A stretch of 64,000 bases of DNA from Limibacter armeniacum (GTDB lineage Bacteria; Bacteroidota; Bacteroidia; Cytophagales; Flammeovirgaceae), in NCBI RefSeq assembly GCF_036880985.1, contig NZ_JBAJNO010000009.1:2702501-2766500 (forward strand), given 5' to 3'. Below the pieces are notes generated by a model. The model saw only the letters and a list, made by a program, of their open reading frames with translations, did no database searches and had not been told where the DNA came from. A program made the position numbers and the translations under genes. Shown here piece after piece: positions 19,501 to 27,327 of this stretch. The first letter of the stretch is position 1, and each line of letters starts with the position of its first letter.

Positions 19501-22500
19501 TGAATGGCTCCCAGACAGTGTTGGGATATCTATTGAACTATTTGATTATCAGTATTTTTGCTTGAAAAAAGATGTGTGGATATCATCAAAAGATACATCA
19601 GGAGGTACACCCGGAAAAATTAATAATACTGGTTATTCACAATTTACATTAACACCTTTCAACATAGTTTCACACAATGTTGTGGATAACTATACTCTTC
19701 AGTTAACTTTTTCTAGACCTCTAAATAGAGATACTCCTCCAAATGTTGATAACTTTTTGATTTTTCCAGAATCTGTTATCGACTCCGTTCACATTCTAGG
19801 AGAAAATGAATTAGAAATCCGTTTTTTCAAAAACTTATCAACAGGGGAAAAATATGAACTGACGGTTTTGGGCATAAAAGATTGCTCAAACCGTGAATTG
19901 GCGACAACAAAATTAGAGATCATCAATGGAAAAGTTCCAGACATTGGTGAACTGTTATTTACTGAGATATTTTTTGATCCGCTTCCTAAATATGGTTTAC
20001 CTGAAGGTGAATTTCTTGAAATCTATAATCCGACCGACAAAATTCTAACAACAAAAGAGTGTCAGATTTTGATAGGGAACAGTTCAGCAAATTTACCAAA
20101 TATGGTGATATACCCTAAGCAATTTGTACTTCTTTGTGATGAAAAAAAGGTGGATTTATGGAATAATTATGAAAATGTGGTTGGAATTCCAGATTGGAAA
20201 GGATTAAACAATGATGGAGATACAATTTCAATTATTCATTTGTCTGATACAATTTTCTCGACTTATTATCATCCGAGTATGTTGGGGGATAAAAAAGAAG
20301 GTGGGTTTTCACTTGAAATGGTAAGTCCAAATGCTATTTGTTTAGGTGTTGATAACTGGCGAGTATCGGAGGATCCATCTGGAGGATCGCCTTCATCCAT
20401 TAATTCTGTTGATGGAATTGATTTTTTACCTGAATTCACTGTCTCATCTCTTTCTCTCGTGGATAACTCAATTGTTCACATCGAATTTTCTTCTGAAATC
20501 GATGAATCAACAGCCTTATTTGTTGATAACTTTATCATTTCTAATAAAATCTTACTGGATTCCATCCAAATTGTTGAAAACAATACTGTGGAAGTCTCAT
20601 TTCTCAAAAAGTTATCAACAAAGTCAAGCTATCAATTTAGAATTTCAGGAATTAAAGACTGTCTCGGAAGAAATTTGTCTGATTCAACATTTATCATTAG
20701 GCCATTTTTAAATCCAAAAGAAGGTGAACTGTTGATAACTGAAATATTTTCAGATCCAATCCCTTCATTTGGACTTCCAGAAAGTGAATTTATGGAAGTT
20801 ATCAACATGACAGATCATAACCAGACTTTAAGTGAAGTGAAATTAGAGATTGGTGAATTGTTGATAACTCTTCCTGATTCAGTCATTGGTCCAAATGAAA
20901 GAGTTATTCTATGTGATAAAGGGGATGTTGATAAGTGGAGTGCTTATGGGATTACAATTGGTGTTGATAACTGGAAAAATTTACCTAATTCAGGTAGTAA
21001 AGTATCATTACTTACTGAAAATCAAATAATTAACAGTATTGTTTATAATGTTGAAATGCTTGAAAATCACAGTGATGGAGGATATTCACTAGAGTTGATA
21101 AATTCAGGTTTAACTTGTTTAGGTGTTGATAACTGGAAGGTTTGTGAAAGTTTATCAGGTGGTACTCCTGGAACAATCAATTCTGTGGATAATGTTGAAT
21201 CAATTCCTGATTTTCAAATTATGGAAGTCAAAATTGTTGATAACTCATTGATAAAAATTATTTTTTCTGCAGAAATCAATGAAAAACAACTGTTTAGTGT
21301 TGATAACTTTTCGATTTTTCCACTTAATCCCATATCATCTGTGGATATTGTGGATAAAAATGAATTAGAAATCCGTTTTTTCAACAAGTTATCAACAGGA
21401 ATTGAATATGAAATTACATTGCCCACTTTTCAGGATTGCGCTGGCAGGAATTTACACATTCCTAAAATGATTATCCCCAATGGCAAAATTCCTCATTATG
21501 GTGATTTGTTGATAACTGAAGTATTGCCTGATCCAACTCCATCTGTTGGCATGCCTGAAAGTGAATTCATTGAAATCTATAATCAGACAGATAGTATTCT
21601 AACTACCGAAAATGGTTTTCTTTTAATTGGAGCCAGATTAGCAAAGTTACCAAATATGGTGATTTACCCTAAGCAATTTTTACTTCTTTGTGATGAGTCA
21701 GAGTTAAACTTATGGGAAAACTATGAGAATGTAGTGGGAGTACCTGATTGGAATAGCTTAAACAATGAAGAATCGAGAATTTCTTTATTGCATTTATCAG
21801 ATACAATTTCTTCGATGGTATATGATAGGCGAATTTGGAATTATCAACAATCTGGAGGACATACATTAGAAATGGTAAGTCCACATGCTATTTGTTTAGG
21901 TGTTGATAACTGGCAAATATCAAATGATCCATCAGGAGGATCACCAAATACAGCTGACTTTGTTGATAACATTGATAATTTGCCCGCTTTTTTTGTCAGT
22001 TCTACCAAAATTGTGGATAACTCGACTATTCAGTTAGAATTTTCAGTAAAAATCAATGAAGAAATCGCTGAAAATGTGAATAACTATCGCGTAAGCGAAA
22101 AAATTTTTTTTGACGTAGTCAAAATTATAAATCCAAAGACAGTAGAAATCACTTTTTTACAAAGTTTATCCACAGAACAAGCTTATCAATTAGAAATTTC
22201 AGACCTAGAAGACTGTCTAGGCAGAAAATTACCAACAAAGACGATTGAAATATTGATAGGAAAAGCTCCAAATCCATTGGATTTGTTGATAACTGAAATA
22301 TTTTCTGATCCATTTCCAACAATAGGCTTACCAGAAAGTGAATTTCTTGAACTTATCAACAATTCTGATCATAATATTTCAACACAAGACTGCTATCTAA
22401 AAATAGGTGAGGTAGAAATCAAACTGCCAGAAACCATTATAAAACCTTCCGAACGAATTATTTTATGTGATGCTGATGATCAACATCTGTGGATAACTTT

Positions 22501-23890
22501 TGGAAGAACATTGGGAATTGAGAATTGGAAAGCATTGAATAATGAAGGAACCAAAATTTCCATTTTGGATGTGAATAAAAAAGTGATTTTTCAGGTTAAC
22601 TACGAAACTGGTTGGTGGGAAAAAGAAAAAAGAGATGGGGGATGGTCACTGGAACTAATAGATATCAACAGTAACTGTTTTGGGCGAGAAAATTGGAGAG
22701 CTTCTGTTGATAAAAGTGGAGGTACACCTAGTAGACAAAATTCAATTCAAGGTATGTATCTTGATACAAGCTCGCCTGAGTTAGTTAAGTATGAAATCAT
22801 AGGAAATGATACTATCAAATTAGAGTGGAATGAAAGTATAGATAGCACTTTTATAAAATTAGAAAAATACAATTTTAGTTTATCTGTTAAAGAAGTCTTT
22901 TTAGAAGAAGTAAATCCTGACGAAATATATCTGATTTTATCAGATAGCTTAGAGAAAAATAGAGTCTATAATTTGATTATTAGTGGAATATATGATTGTA
23001 GTGGGAATGAGGTGAAAAATAAAAGAGTGGAATTAGTAAGACCATTAGTTGCTAATTTTGGAGAGGTAAATCTTTCTGAAATACTATTTAATCCAAAAGT
23101 TGGAGGTGTAGATTTTGTTGAGATTTACAATGTTTCAGATAAGCACTTAAGTTTACAGAATTGGCAGTTAGTTAATCACAATCAAGAAGCGCACACATTA
23201 TTGAGCGAAAGTCATGTGTTTTTTCCTAACTCCTTTCTTATTCTTACAGAATCTGCCGAAAAATTTAGGAGTATTTATCCTACTGTACCAGACTCATTAA
23301 TATTGGAAATGGAAATGCCATCATTTCCTAATGAAAAAGGTAGTGTGATTTTGCGTAACCCTAATGGAGAGGAATGGGAAAGGTATGATTATGATGAAGA
23401 CCATCATTTTGAATTACTTAAAAATGTTGAAGGTGTTTCTTTGGAAAGGATTGATTATAGTGCACCAGTGAATGATGCTAACAATTGGAGATCGTCCTCA
23501 GGTCAGTCAGGTTATGCTACTCCGGCAGCTCCTAATTCACAAAGGAGAATTTCGGGTAATCCTAAAATGGAAAATGAATGTTTTGTAATGGATTCAGATA
23601 TTTTTTTTCCAGAAGGAACAGGTTCAGTAAATTTTACCTCCTTACAGTATAAATGTAACTCAGCAGGATATACAGTTACTATTACTATCTTTGATAGATA
23701 TGGTCAGCAGGTTCGAAAATTGGTGGATAATCAGCTATTGACTTCAGAAGGTTTTTATAGATGGGATGGAACCAATCAGTTGGGACGGTTGGTAAAGCAG
23801 GGTGCCTACCTTATCAGAATTGAAATGTTGAATTTAAGTGGAGAAAGTTCAATAGTGATGAAAAAGGTAGTGATAGGAAGACGCTTTTGA
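16580..23890 (+). CDS. Giant secreted lamin-tail/Ig-repeat surface protein
   Basis: A 2436-residue exported protein. A signal peptide (about 1-21, LLPSVLFSQ-like end) is followed by a jelly-roll-like N-domain to about residue 225, then tandem SbsA/Big_5-like Ig domains (PPAIESINPQ, SPSVTSFN, RPSITELKV and others) to about 860. Six lamin-tail domains start near residues 866, 1125, 1381, 1640, 1899 and 2160 with motifs such as GELLITEIFSDP and EFLEIYNPTD. The last 70 residues (ITIFDRYGQQVRKLV, WDGTNQLGRLVKQGAYL) resemble a FlgD_ig/CHU_C-like sorting tail, so type IX secretion is likely. The repeat part (19.2-22.7 kb) carries a dense array of DnaA-box sequences. Its surface role (adhesion or matrix) is inferred from architecture. 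It is unlinked to enzyme genes and followed by rpmE. Confidence 0.88.
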   Translation: MKLLPQLALLGCLLYPSVLFSQSDVLLKEDFSTSLDTAPHVWQQYITSTGSLPSGSFVINTQQTLQSDFSGGSGTRKVAFSSKVEGISAEADELVWEFDVQHNFSLTVNTAKTNQSRIFLWSSAEDLNSSVEGYYIMVNDGVSLYRQDGEESAATLLHQTSLVLDQPSISVKVIREKGGIWKLWVDSISQGTVTDNSYQPNGWFGIQARFSAASRGTSFYYDNFSITQTIHPQAPDIAPPAIESINPQADNSISVVFDESIADVNISQVVIQSVSLADVFTDGRQLSIESITDFEQDSTYLLELTNISDTSGNLLSIDTVFVFPDIRSPSVTSFNTVNNQILEIEFSEFISDLSSHYFLLDGVEPTSVVRNQNYDLRWFLLFDEAFRENKALELSIEQLQDDSGNQLDTLLTFTIDTKRPSITELKVLNDHSLELHFSESVDSSTAKAINHYEIQELGLFPETIEVNGSLIQLFFNGVFEQEQTYELTVRYVKDIEGNVLTTKTLSFSYDTLPPILTTTTFLYPDVISLTFSEIINSNISLNQMNLSEVGEPDSIFTYGEKLWLYYSDLGQQDYELILSNIEDVLGNKQPQLTTTFSTEVTELSKVWVTGMKTLRLHYSNPVLTNSVTDFALNNSENPISITTDENNNAIQDLTFTNSFLEVQWMDLSLLHLDTTVQLQYQSSVTEINVISAQTIEVNLRANPSQILPSDFTIDGIEIFAIQRDVGISNRYYLLTENLSQNQLYTLRTNKIHLPDKEYLPASEINFIWDQQYPKVLAVRITAENELTIVFDEPLEKVNSEIFNHYEISEIGISNYADLQGEKVVIQFDTSLEFGIDYNLNLKGIVDEYGNVISDTTIQIRRDFPPRAGELFLNELMVTPTEGNSEYIELYNASDRLLQLSEVRLSDNTGSTSLPYFELSTGEYVVLCPKGYEKSYQQSGHVLGITNWRSLNNNVDNIQLTNTENELIHNVEYNSEWLPDSVGISIELFDYQYFCLKKDVWISSKDTSGGTPGKINNTGYSQFTLTPFNIVSHNVVDNYTLQLTFSRPLNRDTPPNVDNFLIFPESVIDSVHILGENELEIRFFKNLSTGEKYELTVLGIKDCSNRELATTKLEIINGKVPDIGELLFTEIFFDPLPKYGLPEGEFLEIYNPTDKILTTKECQILIGNSSANLPNMVIYPKQFVLLCDEKKVDLWNNYENVVGIPDWKGLNNDGDTISIIHLSDTIFSTYYHPSMLGDKKEGGFSLEMVSPNAICLGVDNWRVSEDPSGGSPSSINSVDGIDFLPEFTVSSLSLVDNSIVHIEFSSEIDESTALFVDNFIISNKILLDSIQIVENNTVEVSFLKKLSTKSSYQFRISGIKDCLGRNLSDSTFIIRPFLNPKEGELLITEIFSDPIPSFGLPESEFMEVINMTDHNQTLSEVKLEIGELLITLPDSVIGPNERVILCDKGDVDKWSAYGITIGVDNWKNLPNSGSKVSLLTENQIINSIVYNVEMLENHSDGGYSLELINSGLTCLGVDNWKVCESLSGGTPGTINSVDNVESIPDFQIMEVKIVDNSLIKIIFSAEINEKQLFSVDNFSIFPLNPISSVDIVDKNELEIRFFNKLSTGIEYEITLPTFQDCAGRNLHIPKMIIPNGKIPHYGDLLITEVLPDPTPSVGMPESEFIEIYNQTDSILTTENGFLLIGARLAKLPNMVIYPKQFLLLCDESELNLWENYENVVGVPDWNSLNNEESRISLLHLSDTISSMVYDRRIWNYQQSGGHTLEMVSPHAICLGVDNWQISNDPSGGSPNTADFVDNIDNLPAFFVSSTKIVDNSTIQLEFSVKINEEIAENVNNYRVSEKIFFDVVKIINPKTVEITFLQSLSTEQAYQLEISDLEDCLGRKLPTKTIEILIGKAPNPLDLLITEIFSDPFPTIGLPESEFLELINNSDHNISTQDCYLKIGEVEIKLPETIIKPSERIILCDADDQHLWITFGRTLGIENWKALNNEGTKISILDVNKKVIFQVNYETGWWEKEKRDGGWSLELIDINSNCFGRENWRASVDKSGGTPSRQNSIQGMYLDTSSPELVKYEIIGNDTIKLEWNESIDSTFIKLEKYNFSLSVKEVFLEEVNPDEIYLILSDSLEKNRVYNLIISGIYDCSGNEVKNKRVELVRPLVANFGEVNLSEILFNPKVGGVDFVEIYNVSDKHLSLQNWQLVNHNQEAHTLLSESHVFFPNSFLILTESAEKFRSIYPTVPDSLILEMEMPSFPNEKGSVILRNPNGEEWERYDYDEDHHFELLKNVEGVSLERIDYSAPVNDANNWRSSSGQSGYATPAAPNSQRRISGNPKMENECFVMDSDIFFPEGTGSVNFTSLQYKCNSAGYTVTITIFDRYGQQVRKLVDNQLLTSEGFYRWDGTNQLGRLVKQGAYLIRIEMLNLSGESSIVMKKVVIGRRF
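19170..23060 (+). repeat. Tandem 777-bp lamin-tail/Ig repeat units
   Basis: Homologous positions recur at 777-bp steps (259 residues). One column of matching 9-mers starts at 19,744, 20,521, 21,298 and 22,075; another at 19,835, 20,612, 21,389 and 22,166; another at 20,730, 21,507 and 22,284. Units two apart are more alike: a shared stretch reading TGCTATTTGTTTAGGTG occurs near 20,333 and 21,887 (1,554 bp apart), and GAATTAGAAATCCG near 19,809 and 21,362. This suggests duplication of a two-unit block after the first duplication. Confidence 0.85.
19381..22713. promoter_or_regulatory. Dense DnaA-box array inside the coding sequence
   Basis: Exact 9-mers read by eye. TTATCAACA on plus at 19381, 19835, 20612, 20799, 21389, 21841, 22353. 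The same on minus at 19438, 19744, 20347, 20521, 20730, 20859, 20926, 20962, 21124, 21235, 21298, 21507, 21901, 21961, 22284, 22705. TTATCCACA on plus at 22166 and on minus at 19681, 21184, 21349, 22012, 22488. TTATTCACA on plus at 19476 and 19633 and on minus at 22075. That is 32 in 3.3 kb. TTATNCACA is the established DnaA consensus; TTATCAACA differs by one base and dominates here, so it may be the preferred box of this lineage. Elsewhere, outside this gene and its 3' flank, a hand scan found only four exact matches (about 1854, 14456, 38122 and 58220). Origin or DnaA-titration function is inference. Confidence 0.7.
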
Positions 23891-23952
23891 GATGCATTAA
23901 CACATATAGGTTCTTTTTCCAAAGAAAATCAGCAACATATTCTCAATCATAG

Positions 23953-23983
23953 TTGATATGTTGTTGATAATGTTTTAATTTTG
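23953..23983 (+). promoter_or_regulatory. rpmE promoter containing a DnaA box
   Basis: TTG at 23,953-23,955 and TAATTTTG at 23,976-23,983 with a 20-bp spacer match the Bacteroidota promoter pattern. A TGTTGATAA box (23,962-23,970) lies wholly inside the spacer, so a protein bound there would overlap RNA polymerase. Confidence 0.5.
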
Positions 23984-24031
23984 CAATCCGATTTGAGTTC
24001 ACGAAATAGAAAATTTATAATTCATAAGGAC

Positions 24032-24274
24032 ATGAGACAAGGAATCCATCCTGAATATAGAGAGGTTGTATTTCACGACCTGACAAGCGACGAGAAATTT
24101 TTGACTCGTTCAGCTATCGAAACAAAAGAAACAATTGACTTCGAAGGCGAGACTTACCCACTGATCAAAGTGGAAATTAGCTCTGCTTCTCACCCTTACT
24201 ACACAGGTAAGAAGTCAGCTATCAACAAAGCTGGTAGAGTTGAGCGTTTCAACAAGAAATACGGAAGAAGCTAA
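24032..24274 (+). CDS. rpmE2: 50S ribosomal protein L31, type B
   Basis: An 80-residue protein of the large ribosomal subunit. I choose the ATG at 24,032 because [16 protein letters not shown] is the canonical N-terminus; a TTG at 23,981 would add an implausible tail and overlap the promoter. The zinc-binding CxxC of type A L31 is absent, and the C-terminus [13 protein letters not shown] is typical of the type B (zinc-independent) form. It is a single gene with its own promoter and a very strong terminator, just downstream of the DnaA-box array. Confidence 0.95.
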   Translation: MRQGIHPEYREVVFHDLTSDEKFLTRSAIETKETIDFEGETYPLIKVEISSASHPYYTGKKSAINKAGRVERFNKKYGRS

Positions 24275-24302
24275 GCCAATCTGTTCTTGTAGATTCTAGA
24301 AG

Positions 24303-24336
24303 CGTCACAATCGTCAAGATTGTGACGTTTTTTTTT
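24303..24336 (+). terminator. Rho-independent terminator after rpmE
   Basis: A perfect 10-bp stem, CGTCACAATC (24,303-24,312) with GATTGTGACG (24,318-24,327), a 5-nt loop and a run of nine T residues. Confidence 0.92.
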
Positions 24337-24348
24337 GAATTGGGCTTC

Positions 24349-24464
24349 CTGTATACCCAAAATATACAGAATAATAGCATGAATCAGCTATATTGCATGC
24401 TGTGTACTGAATAACAATAAATTTTAAAGGGGAGTGCTCATAATGTGGGCTTTAGGTAACCCCT
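24349..24464 (+). other. Possible structured leader before the GlmU-like gene
   Basis: Three stem-loops follow one another: CTGTATA/TATACAG (24,349-24,369), AGCATG/CATGCT (24,376-24,401) and AGGGG/CCCCT (24,428-24,464). They lie 75-190 nt before the start codon. They may form a regulatory 5' leader, but I match them to no known riboswitch. Confidence 0.3.
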
Positions 24465-24538
24465 GAGTGTGTACAAATATTACCTAGCTACTATCAACTC
24501 ATTTTATTTTTTAAAGCTATTTGACAATTACAAAGACA

Positions 24539-25726
24539 ATGAATGTAATTCTGTTTGATGATCCTGAGAACAGGGTGAATCTATTGCCATTTACATTTGT
24601 TCGTCCTGTATCAGCATTGAGAGTGGGAATCATGACTCTTGCAGAAAAGTGGGAAAAGGCATTGGGTACGGATGTATCTTACCTTACTCAGGATTATTTG
24701 CAGGAAAAATTCCCTTTGCAGGCAGGCAGTGACAACTTGTATATAAATGCTTCTGTATGTCCGAATTCAGAATTGGTAGATCGGATTCATAAATTGAAGG
24801 AGGGACAATGTCTAATGTGGAAAGATGAACTGCTTGCAGTTCGTACTATGGAACATTTTAGAGATCCTTCGGAGGTTTCGGCTACTAAATACGTACAGAA
24901 GGATATAGTGATAACACCAGTGATTATCAGGTATCCATGGGATATTTTTATTAATACCCGTAATCAGATAATTGCAGACTTTCCTGTTGTGACAGAAGGT
25001 AGAAAAAGTGCTCCAATTGAAGATCGCTTCACAGTAGTATATGGAGAGGAAAACATTTTTGTTGAAGAGGGAGCAAGTATACGAGCTGCTATTCTGAATG
25101 CTGAAAAAGGACCTATCTATATAGGTAAAGGAGCTGAGATCCATGAAGGCTCAGTAATCAGAGGGGCATGTAGTATTGGAGAGGGAACCAAGATCAACAT
25201 GAGTGCAAAAGTTCATGAGGATTGTAGTTTTGGACCTTATTGTAAAGTTGGAGGAGAGGTGAGTAACTCAGTATTTCAAGGTTATAGCAATAAGGGACAT
25301 GATGGTTTCCTAGGAAACTCTGTATTGGCTGAGTGGTGTAATTTAGGTGCAGATACAAATACTTCAAACCTCAAAAACAATTATGGTGAGGTGAAGGTTT
25401 GGAATTATAAAACCCGAAACCTGATTGAAACAGGTCAGATGTTTTGTGGGTTAATGATGGGAGACCATTCAAAAGCAGGTATTAACACGATGTTCAACAC
25501 AGGTACTGTAGTTGGTGTAAGTGCAAATATCTTTGGCGGAGGTTTTCCAGATAAACATATTCCTTCATTTGCGTGGGGAGGGATAGAAGATACAGTAACT
25601 GCAGATTTCGATAAAATGTGCGAGGTGGCAACAGCCGTAATGGGGCGTCGTCATGTAGATTTTACGGAGGTAGATAGGCAGATACTAAAACGTGTGTTTG
25701 AAATAACAGCTCTAGACCGAAATTAG
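24539..25726 (+). CDS. GlmU-like sugar nucleotidyl/acetyltransferase
   Basis: A 395-residue protein with a nucleotidyltransferase-like N-domain (MNVILFDDPENRVNLLPFT) and a left-handed beta-helix of hexapeptide repeats from about residue 165 to 340 (GKGAEIHEGSVIRGACSIGEG and similar). It belongs to the Bacteroidota-type alternative GlmU group, proposed to supply UDP-GlcNAc synthesis where classical GlmU is missing. The usual pyrophosphorylase signature GxGTRM is absent, so the uridylyl activity cannot be read from the sequence. The ATG at 24,539 is preferred over a TTG 18 bp upstream. It begins a compact rightward run with the 2H phosphoesterase gene (26 bp gap) and aguB. Confidence 0.85.
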   Translation: MNVILFDDPENRVNLLPFTFVRPVSALRVGIMTLAEKWEKALGTDVSYLTQDYLQEKFPLQAGSDNLYINASVCPNSELVDRIHKLKEGQCLMWKDELLAVRTMEHFRDPSEVSATKYVQKDIVITPVIIRYPWDIFINTRNQIIADFPVVTEGRKSAPIEDRFTVVYGEENIFVEEGASIRAAILNAEKGPIYIGKGAEIHEGSVIRGACSIGEGTKINMSAKVHEDCSFGPYCKVGGEVSNSVFQGYSNKGHDGFLGNSVLAEWCNLGADTNTSNLKNNYGEVKVWNYKTRNLIETGQMFCGLMMGDHSKAGINTMFNTGTVVGVSANIFGGGFPDKHIPSFAWGGIEDTVTADFDKMCEVATAVMGRRHVDFTEVDRQILKRVFEITALDRN

Positions 25727-25752
25727 CGACATTCAATTGTCGTATTTAGACA

Positions 25753-26334
25753 ATGATCGCATTAGACTTTGCAGTGATTCCGCCTGACAATTTGTTGGAG
25801 GAATCTATTGCGGTAAACCGTCAGCTTGGTGATACCCAGCTTTTGCTGGAAAAAGAGCATACGGTTCCGCATATTTCTGTTTGTATGTGTTTAGCCCGTG
25901 AGGAAGACTTACCTCAAATCACCCATGAATTGTCAGAAGTGGCAAAACAATTTCAAGTGAAAGCCCTGCATGTTGAAAGTATATACAGACATGGAGAGGA
26001 AACTATTGGGTGGAATGTGAAAAAAGAAGCTTGGCTTGAACATCTTCATGATGTGTCAGTGGCAATTATGTCCAAGTACCATCATACAATAGCATTAGAT
26101 GATACTTCATGCTTTGCATGGGTTAGTGAACAGAATCCAACTTCAGGTCTCCGATACTTGAACCATTATTTTACCCAGTATGCCTATGAGCATTTCTATC
26201 CACATATTACGATAGGGAAAGGTTATACGGATATGTTGGAAAGTAAAATTGGGAAAAGTTACGACGGAGGGCACTTAGCTTTGTATCATTTAGGGTCAGG
26301 TTGTACGTGTCAGAAATTGATTCAGCGTTTTTAA
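25753..26334 (+). CDS. 2H phosphoesterase superfamily protein
   Basis: A 193-residue soluble protein with two H-x-[ST] motifs, PHISV near residue 35 and PHITIG near 154, spaced as in 2'-5' RNA ligase/cyclic phosphodiesterase (2H) enzymes. The family acts on 2'-5' or cyclic phosphate bonds of RNA or small nucleotides. The substrate here is unknown. It lies 26 bp after the GlmU-like gene and 42 bp before aguB, consistent with one transcript. Confidence 0.75.
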   Translation: MIALDFAVIPPDNLLEESIAVNRQLGDTQLLLEKEHTVPHISVCMCLAREEDLPQITHELSEVAKQFQVKALHVESIYRHGEETIGWNVKKEAWLEHLHDVSVAIMSKYHHTIALDDTSCFAWVSEQNPTSGLRYLNHYFTQYAYEHFYPHITIGKGYTDMLESKIGKSYDGGHLALYHLGSGCTCQKLIQRF

Positions 26335-26376
26335 GTCAATTTGGCTATTATCAGGTTTATTTGCTAGAGAAGATAT

Positions 26377-27270
26377 ATGGCAAAACAGAATATACTGAAG
26401 GTTGGTTTGGTACAGCAAACTTGTACCAACAACAGGGAAGAAAACGTAGCAAAAAGCATCGCAGGTATTCGTGATTGTGTTGCTAAAGGTGCAGAATTGG
26501 TAGTTTTACAGGAGTTGCATACAGGCATCTACTTCTGTCAGGCAGAAGATGTGGACATGTTTGATTTGGCGGAAAGTATTCCCGGTCCATCCACAGAAGA
26601 GTTCGGAGCAATAGCCAAAGAGTTGGGAATCGTATTGGTAACATCTCTTTTTGAAAAGAGAGCACCAGGTATTTATCATAATACAGCAGTCGTATTGGAA
26701 AAAGACGGAAGTATTGCTGGTACATACCGTAAGATGCATATTCCTGATGATCCTGCATATTATGAGAAATTCTACTTTACACCTGGAGATCTAGGTTTTG
26801 AACCAATTGAAACTTCAGTGGGAACCTTGGGCGTATTGGTATGTTGGGATCAGTGGTATCCTGAAGGTGCAAGAATGATGGCAATGGCAGGTGCTGATAT
26901 GTTGATTTATCCAACAGCTATAGGTTATGAAATGGCTGATACGCAGGATGAAAAAGACAGGCAGCGAAATGCTTGGATCATCTCTCAACGAGGACATGCT
27001 GTAGCTAATGGTTTACCTGTTATCAGTGTAAACAGAACAGGTTTTGAAAAGGATTTTTCAGGAGTAACAGACGGGATTCAGTTTTGGGGTAACAGCTTTG
27101 TGGTTGGTCCTCAAGGGGAATTCTTGTATGAAGCTTCCAATGACAATGAAGAAAATATTGTTGTGGAAGTAGATTTGCAAAGAAGTGAAGATGTTCGCCG
27201 AATCTGGCCATTTTTCAGGGATAGGAGAATTGATGCCTATGGCGACTTGACTAAAAGATTTAGAAAATAA
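26377..27270 (+). CDS. aguB: N-carbamoylputrescine amidase
   Basis: A 297-residue nitrilase-superfamily enzyme that hydrolyses N-carbamoylputrescine to putrescine, CO2 and ammonia in the agmatine route to polyamines. The Glu-Lys-Cys catalytic triad is visible: E in VLQELHTGIYFC (about residue 48), K in YRKMHIPDDP and C in LVCWDQWYPEGAR. FTPGDLGFE and the IGYE segment point to AguB rather than other carbon-nitrogen hydrolases. Agmatine deiminase, the preceding enzyme, is often adjacent but is not seen here. It ends at a hairpin terminator. Confidence 0.93.
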   Translation: MAKQNILKVGLVQQTCTNNREENVAKSIAGIRDCVAKGAELVVLQELHTGIYFCQAEDVDMFDLAESIPGPSTEEFGAIAKELGIVLVTSLFEKRAPGIYHNTAVVLEKDGSIAGTYRKMHIPDDPAYYEKFYFTPGDLGFEPIETSVGTLGVLVCWDQWYPEGARMMAMAGADMLIYPTAIGYEMADTQDEKDRQRNAWIISQRGHAVANGLPVISVNRTGFEKDFSGVTDGIQFWGNSFVVGPQGEFLYEASNDNEENIVVEVDLQRSEDVRRIWPFFRDRRIDAYGDLTKRFRK

Positions 27271-27277
27271 ATAAGAA

Positions 27278-27313
27278 ATCGACATCCGTAATTTTTCGGA
27301 TGTCGATGCTTTT
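27278..27313 (+). terminator. Rho-independent terminator after aguB
   Basis: An 11-bp perfect stem, ATCGACATCCG (27,278-27,288) and CGGATGTCGAT (27,297-27,307), followed by GCTTTTT. The leftward TPR gene ends about 15 bp beyond, so it may act in both directions. Confidence 0.8.
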
Positions 27314-27327
27314 TAACTAAGACTATC

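Noticed and set aside
20346-20711. 121-codon ORF inside the giant gene
   Set aside because: It lies in another frame of a well-supported coding sequence and has no recognisable protein features.
19381-22713. CRISPR-like or uptake-sequence array
   Set aside because: Spacing of the 9-mers is irregular apart from the 777-bp periodicity, they are on both strands and they lie in a coding gene. The motif matches DnaA boxes and not known DNA-uptake sequences.
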